A DNA stretch of 64,000 nucleotides from Pseudomonas abyssi. GTDB taxonomy: Bacteria; Pseudomonadota; Gammaproteobacteria; Pseudomonadales; Pseudomonadaceae. The notes beneath the pieces were generated by a model. It worked only from the letters and a program-made list of their open reading frames with translations. It did not search any database and was not told the origin of the DNA. Shown one piece after another: positions 1 through 8,377 of the stretch. The stretch spans positions 1 through 64,000 of the forward strand of contig NZ_NTMR01000011.1 of NCBI RefSeq assembly GCF_002307495.1, read 5' to 3'. Position 1 is the first letter of the stretch. Each line of letters starts with the position of its first letter. Position numbers and translations under genes: made by a program.

Positions 1-22
1 AGGGGCTTTGTCAGCAGTCTGG

Positions 23-44
23 GGCGCCGCAAGGCGCCTTTTTT
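23..44 (+). terminator. Rho-independent terminator
   Basis: GGCGCC, loop GCAA, GGCGCC, then six T. This is a classic intrinsic terminator for a plus-strand gene that ends before the window. Confidence 0.7.
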
Positions 45-116
45 GTGCGCGCAATTTCCTTCAATACACAGCCGGCCATTTGCCGCAGCATGCTCTGACT
101 AATGTAATGAGGGTGC

Positions 117-707
117 ATGATGCTGTCGCTGTGGTTGTCGATGTTGGCCTTTACCCTGGTGGGCTCGGTTGCGCCTGGGCCGGTTTGCGTGGTGACGGTC
201 AGCAGCGCGGCGCGCGCCGGCATGCTGCGCGCCATGCCTTATGTGCTGGGTGCATCGCTTGGCTACGCGCTGATGGTGTTGCTGCTGGGGTTGGGGCTGC
301 TCGGCAGCCTGGCGCAGAGCCCGGCAGTGCTGCAGGGTCTGGCCTGGGTCGGCGCGGTGTACCTGTTGTATCTGGCCTGGCGTATTGCGCGCGCCGAACC
401 GGGGCTACCAAGAATGGCAGGGATTCGGGTGCCGGGCTTCTGGGCCGGCGCGCTGGCGCAGTGGTTAAACCCCAAGGCCTGGCTGTTTTCGTTATCGGGT
501 TTGAGCATGTTTGTCAGCAACCAGGCGCAACCACTGGCGGTCTTCTGTATCCTGTCACTGGTGGTCTGTCTGTTCGGCGTTGGCTGCTGGGCGTTGCTGG
601 GGCACCTGCTCGGTGGGCGTTTACCGGGTGCGCGGGCAATGCGAATATTCAATTTGGTGATGGCGCTGCTGCTGGTGCTCAGTGTGGTGCTGATTCTGTT
701 GCCGTAA
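117..707 (+). CDS. LysE/RhtB family amino-acid exporter
   Basis: A 196-residue, very hydrophobic protein with about six predicted membrane segments, the usual size for LysE/RhtB exporters. The N-terminal segment contains the family's Pro-Gly-Pro motif (GSVAPGPVC, near residue 20), and a conserved NPKAW motif follows at about 120. Family members export amino acids or related small metabolites across the inner membrane, driven by the proton gradient. The substrate cannot be read from the sequence. The AraC-type regulator begins 16 bases downstream on the same strand, so the pair is probably one transcript, and the regulator may control the exporter. I chose the first ATG of an ATG-ATG pair. Confidence 0.87.
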   Translation: MMLSLWLSMLAFTLVGSVAPGPVCVVTVSSAARAGMLRAMPYVLGASLGYALMVLLLGLGLLGSLAQSPAVLQGLAWVGAVYLLYLAWRIARAEPGLPRMAGIRVPGFWAGALAQWLNPKAWLFSLSGLSMFVSNQAQPLAVFCILSLVVCLFGVGCWALLGHLLGGRLPGARAMRIFNLVMALLLVLSVVLILLP

Positions 708-723
708 CCGGTTTGAGGTGTGC

Positions 724-1527
724 ATGTCGCAAGAGCAGTTTCTCCAGCGTAGCCCGGCGCTGCCGGTGATCGAGCTGCGGCAGGCTGATCGTTCGACAGC
801 CTGTTATCAGGCGCACACCCACGACGAGTTTTCCTTTGGCGTGATCGATCAGGGTCATACTGCCTATCGCAACCGGCAGCGCCTGGAACGTATCGGTGTC
901 GGTAGCATGGTGATGGTCAATCCGGGAGAGGTGCATGCCTGCAACCCGGCTGCCGGCCAGTGGTCTTACCGGATGCTGTTTGTTGATGCCAACTGGCTGG
1001 GCGCGCTGCAGCGTGACGCCTTTGGCGGTAGTGCCGACTATCAGTGTTTTCCAGACATTTGCAACCCGGCGGCCAGCGCCGAGTTCGATGCCCTGTTTGC
1101 CAGTTTGCGACGCAGCGATGGTGCGCTGGAAGCCGAAGGGCGGCTGGTCGAGATGCTGCAGCCGTTGTTTGCCCAGCAGCAGGAAGGGCCGCAAACCCTG
1201 CACCAGCGCGGGTTGCTGCGTGCTCGGGAATTGATCATGGATCGGCTCGGCAGCAACCTGCAGCTTGATGAGCTGGCCGAGGCGGCGGAGCTCAATCGTT
1301 ACCAGCTGATTCGTGGTTTTAAGCGCCTCTATGGCCAGGCACCGCACGCCTATCAGCTGGATGCTCGGATCAAACTGGCGCGTTCGCGCCTGCGAGCCGA
1401 GGCGGTCAGCCTCAATCACCTGGCGCTCGATCTGGGGTTTGCCGATCAGGCGCATTTTCAGCGTCACTTCAAATTGCGCACGGCGCTGACACCGGGACAG
1501 TACCGGGCGTTTCATCAGGCGGGTTGA
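724..1527 (+). CDS. AraC family transcriptional regulator
   Basis: A 267-residue protein with a cupin-like AraC ligand-binding N-terminus (HTHDEFSFGVIDQG; GSMVMVNPGEVHAC) and two C-terminal helix-turn-helix motifs (LQLDELAEAAELNRYQLIRG; LALDLGFADQAHFQRHFK). This is the layout of ligand-responsive AraC activators, often next to a LysE exporter as here. I prefer the ATG at 724, five bases after GAGG, to an in-frame GTG at 718. Ligand and targets are unknown. Confidence 0.87.
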   Translation: MSQEQFLQRSPALPVIELRQADRSTACYQAHTHDEFSFGVIDQGHTAYRNRQRLERIGVGSMVMVNPGEVHACNPAAGQWSYRMLFVDANWLGALQRDAFGGSADYQCFPDICNPAASAEFDALFASLRRSDGALEAEGRLVEMLQPLFAQQQEGPQTLHQRGLLRARELIMDRLGSNLQLDELAEAAELNRYQLIRGFKRLYGQAPHAYQLDARIKLARSRLRAEAVSLNHLALDLGFADQAHFQRHFKLRTALTPGQYRAFHQAG

Positions 1528-1544
1528 GTCGTCGAGAGTAAAAA

Positions 1545-1576
1545 CAAGACAGGCGCCGTAAAGGGCGCCTGTCTTG
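1545..1576. terminator. bidirectional terminator
   Basis: Perfect 13-bp inverted repeat (CAAGACAGGCGCC at 1545-1557 and its complement at 1564-1576) with a six-base loop, A-rich before and T-rich after. It lies between the convergent AraC and phytase-like genes. Confidence 0.75.
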
Positions 1577-1596
1577 TTTGCAGCAACGTCAGCCCA

Positions 1597-3048
1597 TTAG
1601 TTCACCGACAGATCTACTTCACGGATGTACAGGCGACCAGCATCGATGGTGGCCTCGTCGAGCATCTTTTGCTCCAGCACGCCGCCGGTGGACCAGGTGG
1701 CGAAGTCATCGTCGTTCAGGACGCCCAGGTGGCTGTCGTCGATGCGCCACAGGCCTTCCATCTTGTCGTGCGGGTAGTTGGCTTCAACTACCATGTCCAG
1801 CGCCAGTGTCTTGTCCACCGGATAGATGCCGACTGCAGCCAGGGCCTCCCAGCCACCGTCGAGCACGACTTCTTCCAGCGTCTTGCCGTTGATGGTCAGA
1901 CCCAGATCCGGGTCCTGCACCATGCCGGGCTGCAGGGCGACGGTTTCCAGGTTGGTGCCGGTGGACAGGTCGATGCGGTAGATCTGTTTCTGTGCGTTGG
2001 GCGACACACCGGCCGCGCCGTTCGGACCGCCATAGAGGAAGCTGCCGTCGCGCTCGAGTACCAGGAAATCGGTACTGCTCAGACCGACCATTTCCGAGTT
2101 GGAGTTGGTGGGTTTTTCCTGCTGGTACAGATACTGGCCGATCTCGTCGGTCTCGAGATTCACTGTCACAATGCGGGTAATGGTCTGCGCGCGCACGGCC
2201 TTGGTCGGCAGGTCCATGGTGGACTGCATCAGGCCGACCAGAGTGCTTTCGTCCGGGGTGATGGCCAGGCCTTCCATGCCGCGGTTGGCGCGGCGATAGG
2301 CGTACTCTGCCGGAAGGTTAATGCGGGTGCGTGTGTCGGCCGTGAACGGATTGATACGGTCGATCTCGCGGCCTTCAGCATCAAAGTGCACCATGTGCGG
2401 ACCGTATTCGTCGCTTGCCCAGAAGCTGCCGTCGCGCAGTGCGACCAGGCCTTCGCCATCCAGGCCGTAGTCGTCGAGCTTGAGCGGATTGCTTGCCGCA
2501 TCGTAGGGCCGGGTGGGGTCAACCACGACCGGTGTACCATCCGGGTTGTAGGGCGTCTCACCGGTGCCGCCCAGCGCCGAGGTATTGGGCAGGCCGGTGA
2601 TCAGGGTGCCGTCCGGGCGTTTGAGCTCAATGGTGGCCAATTGCTCGACCCCGCCGCTGGCGGTGATACGAAAGTGCCCGATACGTGGCGTGTAATCGGC
2701 GACCGGGAATGACTTGCCGGAGCCGTAGGCGCCACCGACAAAGTCGGCGTTGGGGCCGCGGTCGGTCATGGCGTAAAACTCACCCAGGTTGCTCGGGTGC
2801 GCAGTCATGGCCGAGCCGTAGCCGCCATTGCGCACTTCGAACGGCGCCATGGTCTTGCCATCGATCAGGTCATCACGCAGTACCGCGAAGGGCAGTTCAA
2901 CCCCTTCCTGCGGGAAGGCAGCCAGGCGTGCTGCCAGCTCCTGCTCGGGGGTGATTGCAGCGTCGTCATCATTGTCGCTGTCGGAGTTACAGGCGGTCAG
3001 CAGCGCGCTGCCCAGCAGCAGCGCAGAAAGCACTTTCCAGTTGGTCAT
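1597..3048 (-). CDS. esterase-like phytase-family secreted lipoprotein
   Basis: A 483-residue protein with a lipoprotein signal (lipobox LTAC, Cys at about 20) followed by an acidic SDSDNDDD linker. The body resembles the 'esterase-like activity of phytase' beta-propeller family: YAMTDRGPNADF, DYGLDGEGLVALRDGSFWASDEYGP, RRANRGMEGLAITPD and YPHDKMEGLWRID are typical of its blades and acidic metal/phosphate-binding loops. It is probably exported and lipid-anchored, possibly releasing phosphate from organic esters, although family members are poorly characterised. A PhoB-like promoter lies upstream (3104-3148). The Asp after the lipobox Cys is not at +2 (that residue is Asn), so outer-membrane sorting is plausible. 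The gene shares its odd post-lipobox string with the gene at 12523-14385. Confidence 0.85.
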   Translation of the reverse strand: MTNWKVLSALLLGSALLTACNSDSDNDDDAAITPEQELAARLAAFPQEGVELPFAVLRDDLIDGKTMAPFEVRNGGYGSAMTAHPSNLGEFYAMTDRGPNADFVGGAYGSGKSFPVADYTPRIGHFRITASGGVEQLATIELKRPDGTLITGLPNTSALGGTGETPYNPDGTPVVVDPTRPYDAASNPLKLDDYGLDGEGLVALRDGSFWASDEYGPHMVHFDAEGREIDRINPFTADTRTRINLPAEYAYRRANRGMEGLAITPDESTLVGLMQSTMDLPTKAVRAQTITRIVTVNLETDEIGQYLYQQEKPTNSNSEMVGLSSTDFLVLERDGSFLYGGPNGAAGVSPNAQKQIYRIDLSTGTNLETVALQPGMVQDPDLGLTINGKTLEEVVLDGGWEALAAVGIYPVDKTLALDMVVEANYPHDKMEGLWRIDDSHLGVLNDDDFATWSTGGVLEQKMLDEATIDAGRLYIREVDLSVN

Positions 3049-3103
3049 GTCTTCGTCCTTGTCATCGGCAGGGGGCCGGCGGTTGCCGGCGAGGTAGACA
3101 GGG

Positions 3104-3148
3104 ACAATAAAGACGGCAGGTGACAGCGCCGCGAAGAATTGATGACGG
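3104..3148 (-). promoter_or_regulatory. PhoB-box-like promoter of the phytase-like gene
   Basis: Read on the minus strand, CCGTCAT (3142-3148) and CTGTCAC (3120-3126) lie 22 bases apart, two 11-bp Pho-box periods. Exactly ten bases follow, then a -10-like TATTGT (3104-3109). No -35 is needed at PhoB promoters. The middle 11-bp unit is degenerate. The start codon is 56 bases after the -10. Confidence 0.45.
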
Positions 3149-3165
3149 TTTGTGTGAGGCTATTT

Positions 3166-3260
3166 CAGACCCTAGGGTCTGTTGCCGTTTCGTTCGCCCG
3201 CCTGTTGCAGCCTGTAAAGCCGCCAATCAAGGAGCGAGAAGCGTAGCGTGGTCATTCCAC
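3166..3260. repeat. solo end of the palindromic repeat family
   Basis: Starts with a perfect 16-bp palindrome, CAGACCCTAGGGTCTG (3166-3181). From 3174 to about 3241 it matches the reverse complement of 8377-8310 with roughly seven differences in 68 bases by eye, including CCTGTAAAGCCGCCAATCAAG. A second shared block, GTGGTCATTCCA, follows near 3248. The matching opposite terminal repeat is absent, so this is a partial or solo copy. No gene lies in 3049-3393. Confidence 0.7.
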
Positions 3261-3283
3261 GTGAGCGACGAGCCCCGTAGCAT

Positions 3284-3356
3284 GGAGAACCGCGCAGCGT
3301 TCTCCGTGGGTTCATTTGCCGACGCGCGGAGAAGCCTGCGGCGTTCTCCGCCCTAC
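3284..3356. repeat. GGAGAAC hairpins and REP-like GTAGGGCGG unit
   Basis: Two adjacent hairpins: GGAGAAC (3284-3290) with GTTCTCC (3299-3305), and CGGAGAA (3327-3333) with TTCTCCG (3344-3350). The second continues into CCCTAC, so on the minus strand it reads GTAGGGCGG, the same head as the element at 26240. It looks like an extragenic palindromic repeat downstream of cvfB. Confidence 0.5.
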
Positions 3357-3393
3357 GGCAGAGCCGCAATGCGCAGGCCCGCCGGGCCGTTGC

Positions 3394-4233
3394 TTATTGG
3401 GCCAGTTCGATATGCTCCGAATGAATCCGAATAACGCCCTTTTTCATCAAACCGCCAATGGCTTTTTTGAAGTTGCTTTTGCTGACGCCAAAGGCGTCGC
3501 TGATGGCCTCGGGGCTGCTGCGATCACTCAGGGCCAGGTGGCCACCGCTGGCGCGCAGGCGGTCGAGAATCTGCTGCTGCAGTAGGTCAGCGGCCTGGGT
3601 GCCGACCGGCTGCAGGCTGAGGTTGATCTTGCCGTCGGGGCGGATTTCGCGAATGTAGCCCTGCTCCTTGCGGCCGAGCTTGATTGGCCGGAAAGCCTCG
3701 TTGCGGTGGATCAGGCCCCAATGCTCGCCATTGATGATGGCCTTGTAGCCCAGATCAGTACGCTCCACCAGCAGCAGGTTGACCGCATCGCCGACCTGGT
3801 AGCGCGCCGGGGTCTTGTCCAGATAGCGGTCCAGGCGGGTGGTCGCCAGCACCCGGCTGGTGTGCTTGTCCAGATACAGGTAGGCGACGCAATACTGGCC
3901 TTCCTCCAGCGGCTTTTTCAGCTCGGCGAAGGGCAGCAGCACATCCTTGGGCAGGCCCCAGTCGAGGAACAGACCGACCTGGCTGCGTGCTACGACCTTG
4001 AGATTGGCAAAGTCGCCGACCTGTGCGCGGGGCCGCGTAGTGGTGGCAATGATGCGGTCTTCGCTGTCGAAGTAGACAAACACTCGCAGGCGGTCGCCCA
4101 CCTCGGTGCTCTGGTCCTTGGGCACATAACGGTTGGGCAGCAGAATCTCGCCATCTTCACCACCGTCCAGGTAGAGCCCGAAGCCGGTGTGCTTGGTGAT
4201 TTCCAGATTATTGAAACGCCCGATGTCGGCCAT
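3394..4233 (-). CDS. cvfB: CvfB-like S1-domain RNA-binding protein
   Basis: A 279-residue protein of CvfB/YitL family size. Tandem S1-like OB folds run from residue 1 to about 210 (FGLYLDGGEDGEILLPNRYVP; KVVARSQVGLFLDWGLPKDVLLPF; LLVERTDLGYKAIINGEHWGLIH). The C-terminus is a winged helix (ISDAFGVSKSNFKKAIGGLMKKGVI). Family members bind RNA; CvfB in Staphylococcus affects virulence-gene expression, and the role in pseudomonads is unclear. The gene follows the antiporter gene by 41 bases on the same strand and may share its transcript. Confidence 0.85.
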   Translation of the reverse strand: MADIGRFNNLEITKHTGFGLYLDGGEDGEILLPNRYVPKDQSTEVGDRLRVFVYFDSEDRIIATTTRPRAQVGDFANLKVVARSQVGLFLDWGLPKDVLLPFAELKKPLEEGQYCVAYLYLDKHTSRVLATTRLDRYLDKTPARYQVGDAVNLLLVERTDLGYKAIINGEHWGLIHRNEAFRPIKLGRKEQGYIREIRPDGKINLSLQPVGTQAADLLQQQILDRLRASGGHLALSDRSSPEAISDAFGVSKSNFKKAIGGLMKKGVIRIHSEHIELAQ

Positions 4234-4274
4234 GCTGCTGCTCCTGATTGCTATAGCGGCGTATTCTAGCAGCC

Positions 4275-6116
4275 TCAGGACTGCCGTTTTGCTTGTTCGA
4301 TCATGTCAGCCACGCTGCGCGCCTCGATGCGGTCGGTGTCGAACAGGTTTTCCAGATCGGCACGGGCCTGACGGGCGGTCTGCATGACAGCGGTGGCGTC
4401 GTCGTACACCGCGTGCTGGGCCGCCAGGACCTGTTCGTCGTGGCGCCGGAAGCGCGCCAGACGCGAGTCCGCCTGCTCATCGCTGAGGCCCAGTCCGGTA
4501 AGAATCTGGCGGCTCATTTCCAGACTGGAGTGAAAGGTTTCACGCACCGGCAGTACGTTCAGGTCGATCAACTTGTGCACGTGCTGGCGGTTGCGGGCAC
4601 GGGCGATGATGGTGATCTGCGGATACAGTCGGCGTACGGTCTCGGCGGTGCGCAGGGTGATGTCCGGGTCACTGCTGGTGATGATGAAAAACTGTGCCTT
4701 GTCGACCTGAGCGGCCCGCAGGATCTCCGGGCGCAGGGGGTCGCCGTAGTAGATCGGCATCTCGGCACTGATGCTGCGCGACATCTCGATGCTGTCGACC
4801 GAGGTGTCCAGCGCAACATAGGGCACGCGCTGGGCCCGGAGCACACGGGCGATGATTTGCCCCATGCGGCCCATGCCGGAGATGACCACACGCGGGCTGT
4901 CGGTATCGATCTGCTGATACTCCTCGGGCACCTTGCGCGGCGTGGCCTGCTCCTTGGGCAGCAGTGCTGCGAGCAGCAGAATCAGCAGCGGGGTGACGGC
5001 CATCGACAGGGTAATGGCCAGTACCAGCAGATTGTGCTGGGTGGCGCTCAGCAACTGGTGCCCGCTGGCCAGTTGAAAGACGACAAAGGCGAACTCGCCG
5101 CCGGCCGCCAGCACCATGCCCAGCCGCAGTGCGCTTCGGCGATCAAGCCCGGCGGCCAGGCGCCCGGTCAGGTAGATCAGCGGCAGCTTGAGCACAATGA
5201 TCAGCGTGGTCAGCAGCGCGACGGCCAGGCCGTTGGACTGCAGCAGCGATACGTCGGCCTGCATGCCGACGGTGATAAAGAACAGCCCCAGCAGCAGCCC
5301 TTTGAAGGGCTCGATCTGCGACTCCAGCTCATGCCGGTATTCCGAGTCCGCCAGCAGTAAGCCGGCCAGAAAGGCGCCAAGGGCCATGGATACGCCGACC
5401 GACTCCATCAGCCAGGCCGTGCCGATCACTACCAGCAGGGCGGTGGCGGTGGAGACTTCCTGCAGGCCGGTGCGGGCGACGATGCGGAATACCGGGCGCA
5501 GCAGGTAGCGTCCGCCGACGATGATCACGGCGATGCTGCCCAGTACCTTGAGCGTCTGCAGCAACAGGTTGCCGTCGGCGCTGCTGCCGGGTTGGCTGCC
5601 GAGCAGCGGGATCAGTGCGATCAGCGGAATGGCGGCCATGTCCTGAAACAGCAGTACGGCAAAGGCCTGGCGGCCGTGGGGGCTGGTCAGCTCGCGGCGC
5701 TCTGCCAGCAGCTGCAGGCCAAACGCGGTGGAGGACAAGGCAAGCCCCAGACCGAGCACTAGCGCGGTTGCCGGCGGCTGCTCAAACAGCAAGAGGGCGA
5801 GCAGACCGATGACGCTGGCGCACAGGCCGACTTGCAGCGCTCCGGTGCCGAACACCGCCCGGCGCATCACCCACAGCCGGCGCGGCGATAGCTCCAGGCC
5901 GATGATGAACAGCAGCAGGACCACGCCCAGTTCGGACACATGGCTGATGTCTTCGGGGTGCGGTACCAGATCCAGCGCCCAGGGCCCGATGATCACGCCG
6001 GCTGCCAGGTAGCCGATGACCGCGCCCAGGCGCAGGCGCTTGGCTACAGGCACAGCGATGACGGTGGCGAGCAATAGAACGACGATAAGCTGCAGAGCGC
6101 TGCCGGAGGGGTGCAT
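4275..6116 (-). CDS. Kef-type monovalent cation:proton antiporter (CPA2)
   Basis: A 613-residue protein. About twelve membrane segments occupy residues 1-380 (VIIGPWALDLVPHPEDISHVSELGVVLLLFIIGLELSP is split here only by description: VIIGP, then FIIGLELSP). A cytosolic TrkA-N/RCK nucleotide-binding domain follows from about 410 with a Rossmann signature (VISGMGRMGQII), and then a charged helical tail. This is the KefB/KefC/YbaL architecture for potassium efflux, in which the RCK domain senses nucleotide or glutathione adducts. No KefF/KefG ancillary gene is adjacent, although a flavodoxin lies 1.4 kb away. The frame stays open upstream of 6116, but the ATG at 6116 (MHPSG) directly precedes the first membrane helix. 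Confidence 0.85.
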   Translation of the reverse strand: MHPSGSALQLIVVLLLATVIAVPVAKRLRLGAVIGYLAAGVIIGPWALDLVPHPEDISHVSELGVVLLLFIIGLELSPRRLWVMRRAVFGTGALQVGLCASVIGLLALLLFEQPPATALVLGLGLALSSTAFGLQLLAERRELTSPHGRQAFAVLLFQDMAAIPLIALIPLLGSQPGSSADGNLLLQTLKVLGSIAVIIVGGRYLLRPVFRIVARTGLQEVSTATALLVVIGTAWLMESVGVSMALGAFLAGLLLADSEYRHELESQIEPFKGLLLGLFFITVGMQADVSLLQSNGLAVALLTTLIIVLKLPLIYLTGRLAAGLDRRSALRLGMVLAAGGEFAFVVFQLASGHQLLSATQHNLLVLAITLSMAVTPLLILLLAALLPKEQATPRKVPEEYQQIDTDSPRVVISGMGRMGQIIARVLRAQRVPYVALDTSVDSIEMSRSISAEMPIYYGDPLRPEILRAAQVDKAQFFIITSSDPDITLRTAETVRRLYPQITIIARARNRQHVHKLIDLNVLPVRETFHSSLEMSRQILTGLGLSDEQADSRLARFRRHDEQVLAAQHAVYDDATAVMQTARQARADLENLFDTDRIEARSVADMIEQAKRQS

Positions 6117-6253
6117 GTGAAGGGGTACCTGAACAGAGGATAAACGACCTCTGCAGTTTAAGTGACGGCGCTGGCACTGTGGCGGAAAATCTGTCGCGCG
6201 GTTGGGCAAAACTGCTACTGTGCCGCGCAAAGAAGAGGATAGGGAGTACGGCG

Positions 6254-7066
6254 GTGGCAGCATGGCGGGGCTATCTGCAGCAACTCGGCTGGTGGCTGGC
6301 GCATCGCCTCGGGCGTGAGCCGGAGCGCGTGTTGGCGCGTGAGCATGATGCGCTGGGCGAGCTGCGGGTAACGCAGGCAGGCGAGCTACGTTACCTCTAC
6401 TTTGGCGAGGAGACTGAACAGAGCTGCGCGCTGATCGGCAACCCGGCCTGGCTGGAGTACGACTACACCCGCGCGATGCTGCTGGCGGGGTTCTGGCTGC
6501 CACAGATCGAGCGAGCGCTGGCGTTGGGGCTGGGCGCCGGCAGCCTGGTCAGTGCGGTGTTGCAGCACCTGCAACCGGCTCAGATGCGCGCGGTAGAACT
6601 CCGTCCTGCGGTGGTGGAGCTGGCTCGGCGCTGGTTTGCGCTGCCGCAGGTGCCCGAGCTGCAGGTGGTGGTAGCAAGCGCCGAGCAGTACATGGAATCG
6701 CTGACCGAGCCGGTCGACCTGCTGCTGCTTGATCTGTATCTGGAAGACGGTATTGCCGGCGCCCAACTGCACATGGACTTTTTGCAACAATGCCACGCGG
6801 CGCTGCGCCCGGGCGGGCTGATGGTGGTCAATCAATGGCAGCAGGGCAGCAGTGGCAAGCCCTACGCCGTCCACCGTCTGCGCGAACTGTTCGGTGAGCG
6901 CTACCTGCAGGTGGAGGTAGTGGAGGGCAATATCCTCCTGTTTATCCCGCAGGCGGGCGAGCTGGCGCTGGACCGTCAGGCCATGAATGTCTGGGCCGAC
7001 CGGCTGACGGCGCAATTGGGCTACAGCCTGCGACCCTATATCGAGGGGCTGCGGCGAGCGGGGTAG
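6254..7066 (+). CDS. spermidine synthase-like methyltransferase-fold protein
   Basis: A 270-residue protein with the Rossmann fold of spermidine synthases: glycine loop LGLGAGSLVSAVLQHL, acidic residue in AVELRPAVVELA, and DLLLLDLY where polyamine synthases have their catalytic DxxD region. The N-terminal beta domain is short. Many pseudomonads encode such SpeE-like proteins without demonstrated polyamine synthesis, so the substrate is open. I chose GTG at 6254, eight bases after GGGAG; an in-frame GTG at 6179 would add 25 residues. The gene is convergent with sprT, separated by three bases. Confidence 0.75.
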   Translation: MAAWRGYLQQLGWWLAHRLGREPERVLAREHDALGELRVTQAGELRYLYFGEETEQSCALIGNPAWLEYDYTRAMLLAGFWLPQIERALALGLGAGSLVSAVLQHLQPAQMRAVELRPAVVELARRWFALPQVPELQVVVASAEQYMESLTEPVDLLLLDLYLEDGIAGAQLHMDFLQQCHAALRPGGLMVVNQWQQGSSGKPYAVHRLRELFGERYLQVEVVEGNILLFIPQAGELALDRQAMNVWADRLTAQLGYSLRPYIEGLRRAG

Positions 7067-7069
7067 CAC

Positions 7070-7558
7070 CTAAACCTGCTGGCTCTTGCCGGTGAAGTGC
7101 AGCGCATCGCCACAGCGCCGACACAGGTAGCGGTTGCCCTTTTTCACCAGGGCGTGACGGCGTGCGGTAAAGGGCATGTGCTCGGCGCAGCCGCAGCGAT
7201 ACAGGTACTGGGTGCTGCGTCTGCGGGCGACCGGGTAGTTGTGGCAGCGGTCTGCGGGCAGGCCGAACAAGCCGGTCATCAGGGCCTGCCATTCACGGCC
7301 GTGCGGGCGGATGCGGTGTCCGTACAGCTGGTGGGCAATCAGGTGGGCGACTTCATGGGCTACTGTCTGCCGTAGAAAATGCTCGCTGTTGTCGCGATAC
7401 ATCTGGCCGTTGAAGCGCAGCAGATTGCGATCCAGATAGGCCACGCCGGCGCGTTGGCCGCGCAGGTCCAGGTGGATAGCGGGGCGCGCAAAGGTGCGAC
7501 GAAAATACTGCTCGGCCTGCGCGTAGCAAGTCTCGGTACGGGCGATGATGCGTTCCAT
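7070..7558 (-). CDS. sprT: SprT family zinc metalloprotease
   Basis: A 162-residue protein with the zinc protease motif HEVAH near residue 70, inside VAHEVAHLIAHQLYG, and a C-terminal zinc ribbon (YRCGC ... LCRRCG). This matches bacterial SprT, relatives of the eukaryotic DNA-protein crosslink protease Spartan. The in vivo target in bacteria is not established. Its start codon overlaps the stop of the flavodoxin gene (TGATG), so the two are translationally coupled. Confidence 0.88.
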   Translation of the reverse strand: MERIIARTETCYAQAEQYFRRTFARPAIHLDLRGQRAGVAYLDRNLLRFNGQMYRDNSEHFLRQTVAHEVAHLIAHQLYGHRIRPHGREWQALMTGLFGLPADRCHNYPVARRRSTQYLYRCGCAEHMPFTARRHALVKKGNRYLCRRCGDALHFTGKSQQV

Positions 7559-8025
7559 CAGAACACCGCGTTATCGAGTCCGGCAGCCATGTACAGGCCC
7601 AGCTCCTCGACCTGCTGTTCAAAGTCGTCCTGCCAATCACCGCGCAGAGTCAGTGGCGCCTGTAACCAGTTCCAGCGCAGGCCAGTGACAATCGACTCCA
7701 CCGCGCGGCGGGTGCCGGTGCCGTCCATGCCGGCACGGATGTAAAGCGCACAGGGCAGTCCCTGCTTCTCTTCCAGTACCGGGTAGTAGCAGCGATCGAA
7801 GAAATCCTTAAGCGCACCACTCATGTAGCCCAGGTTTTCGGTGGTGCCCAGAATAATGGCGTCGGCCTGCAGCACGTCTTGCGGTTGGGCTTCCAGTGGC
7901 GGCACCCAGCGGGTCTCGACCTGTTCGATATCCGGATGGCGCGCGCCGCGCAGAGCTGCTTCGGCCAGCTTGCGGGTGTTGGGCGAGGGCGCGTGCGCGA
8001 CGATCAGCAGTTGTTTGGGTGTCAT
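7558..8025 (-). CDS. flavodoxin-like NAD(P)H-dependent oxidoreductase
   Basis: A 155-residue flavodoxin-fold protein: the N-terminal phosphate loop region (LLIVAHAPSPNTRKLAEAAL) and the FMN isoalloxazine loop (IILGTTENLGYMSGALKDFFDRCYYP) are clear. Such proteins reduce quinones or other acceptors with FMN. The start lies only five bases from the terminal repeat of the palindromic element at 8031-8377, so its promoter must lie within or beyond that element. It is coupled to sprT through a TGATG overlap. Confidence 0.8.
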   Translation of the reverse strand: MTPKQLLIVAHAPSPNTRKLAEAALRGARHPDIEQVETRWVPPLEAQPQDVLQADAIILGTTENLGYMSGALKDFFDRCYYPVLEEKQGLPCALYIRAGMDGTGTRRAVESIVTGLRWNWLQAPLTLRGDWQDDFEQQVEELGLYMAAGLDNAVF

Positions 8026-8030
8026 ACCTT

Positions 8031-8377
8031 AGGGTCCGTTGACGGTTCGTTCACCAGCCTGCCGGAGGCCATTTTTCGGCCAGGCAAGGCGGAAGGAGCG
8101 CAGTGTGGTCGCTCCACAGAAGCGACTGACAACGCAGCATGGCCGAAAAATGGCCCCGGCCCTGCGGGTGGGGCCGCCGAGGTTGTGCCTGTAAAGCTGC
8201 CACTCAGCGTCCCTCGTCGTTTATTTGGAATGACCACAAAAACGCCGGGAGCGTTTTTGTGCGCTAGCCCCGAAGGGGTGAAGCACAGGGATGTGCTGAA
8301 CAAACTACACTCCTCGCTACTTGATTGGCGGCTTTACAGGCAGCAACAGGCAGGTGAACGAACCGTCAACAGACCCT
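8031..8377. repeat. nested palindromic element with 25-bp terminal inverted repeats
   Basis: Terminal repeats at 8031-8055 and 8353-8377 match in 24 of 25 positions (outer sequence AGGGTCYGTTGACGG). Inside are a perfect 16-bp inverted repeat (8067-8082 with 8140-8155, GGCCATTTTTCGGCCA), another with 15 of 16 matches (8187-8202 with 8326-8341) and a perfect 10-bp hairpin (8237-8246 with 8252-8261). No convincing reading frame is present. It fills the whole gap between the flavodoxin and the 97-residue gene and resembles a MITE or a large extragenic palindrome. Confidence 0.75.

Noticed and set aside
6117-6503. N-terminal extension of the Kef-type antiporter
   Set aside because: The extra 129 codons are Arg/Pro/Ala-rich, lie across the divergent promoter and the next gene, and precede a good ATG before the first helix.
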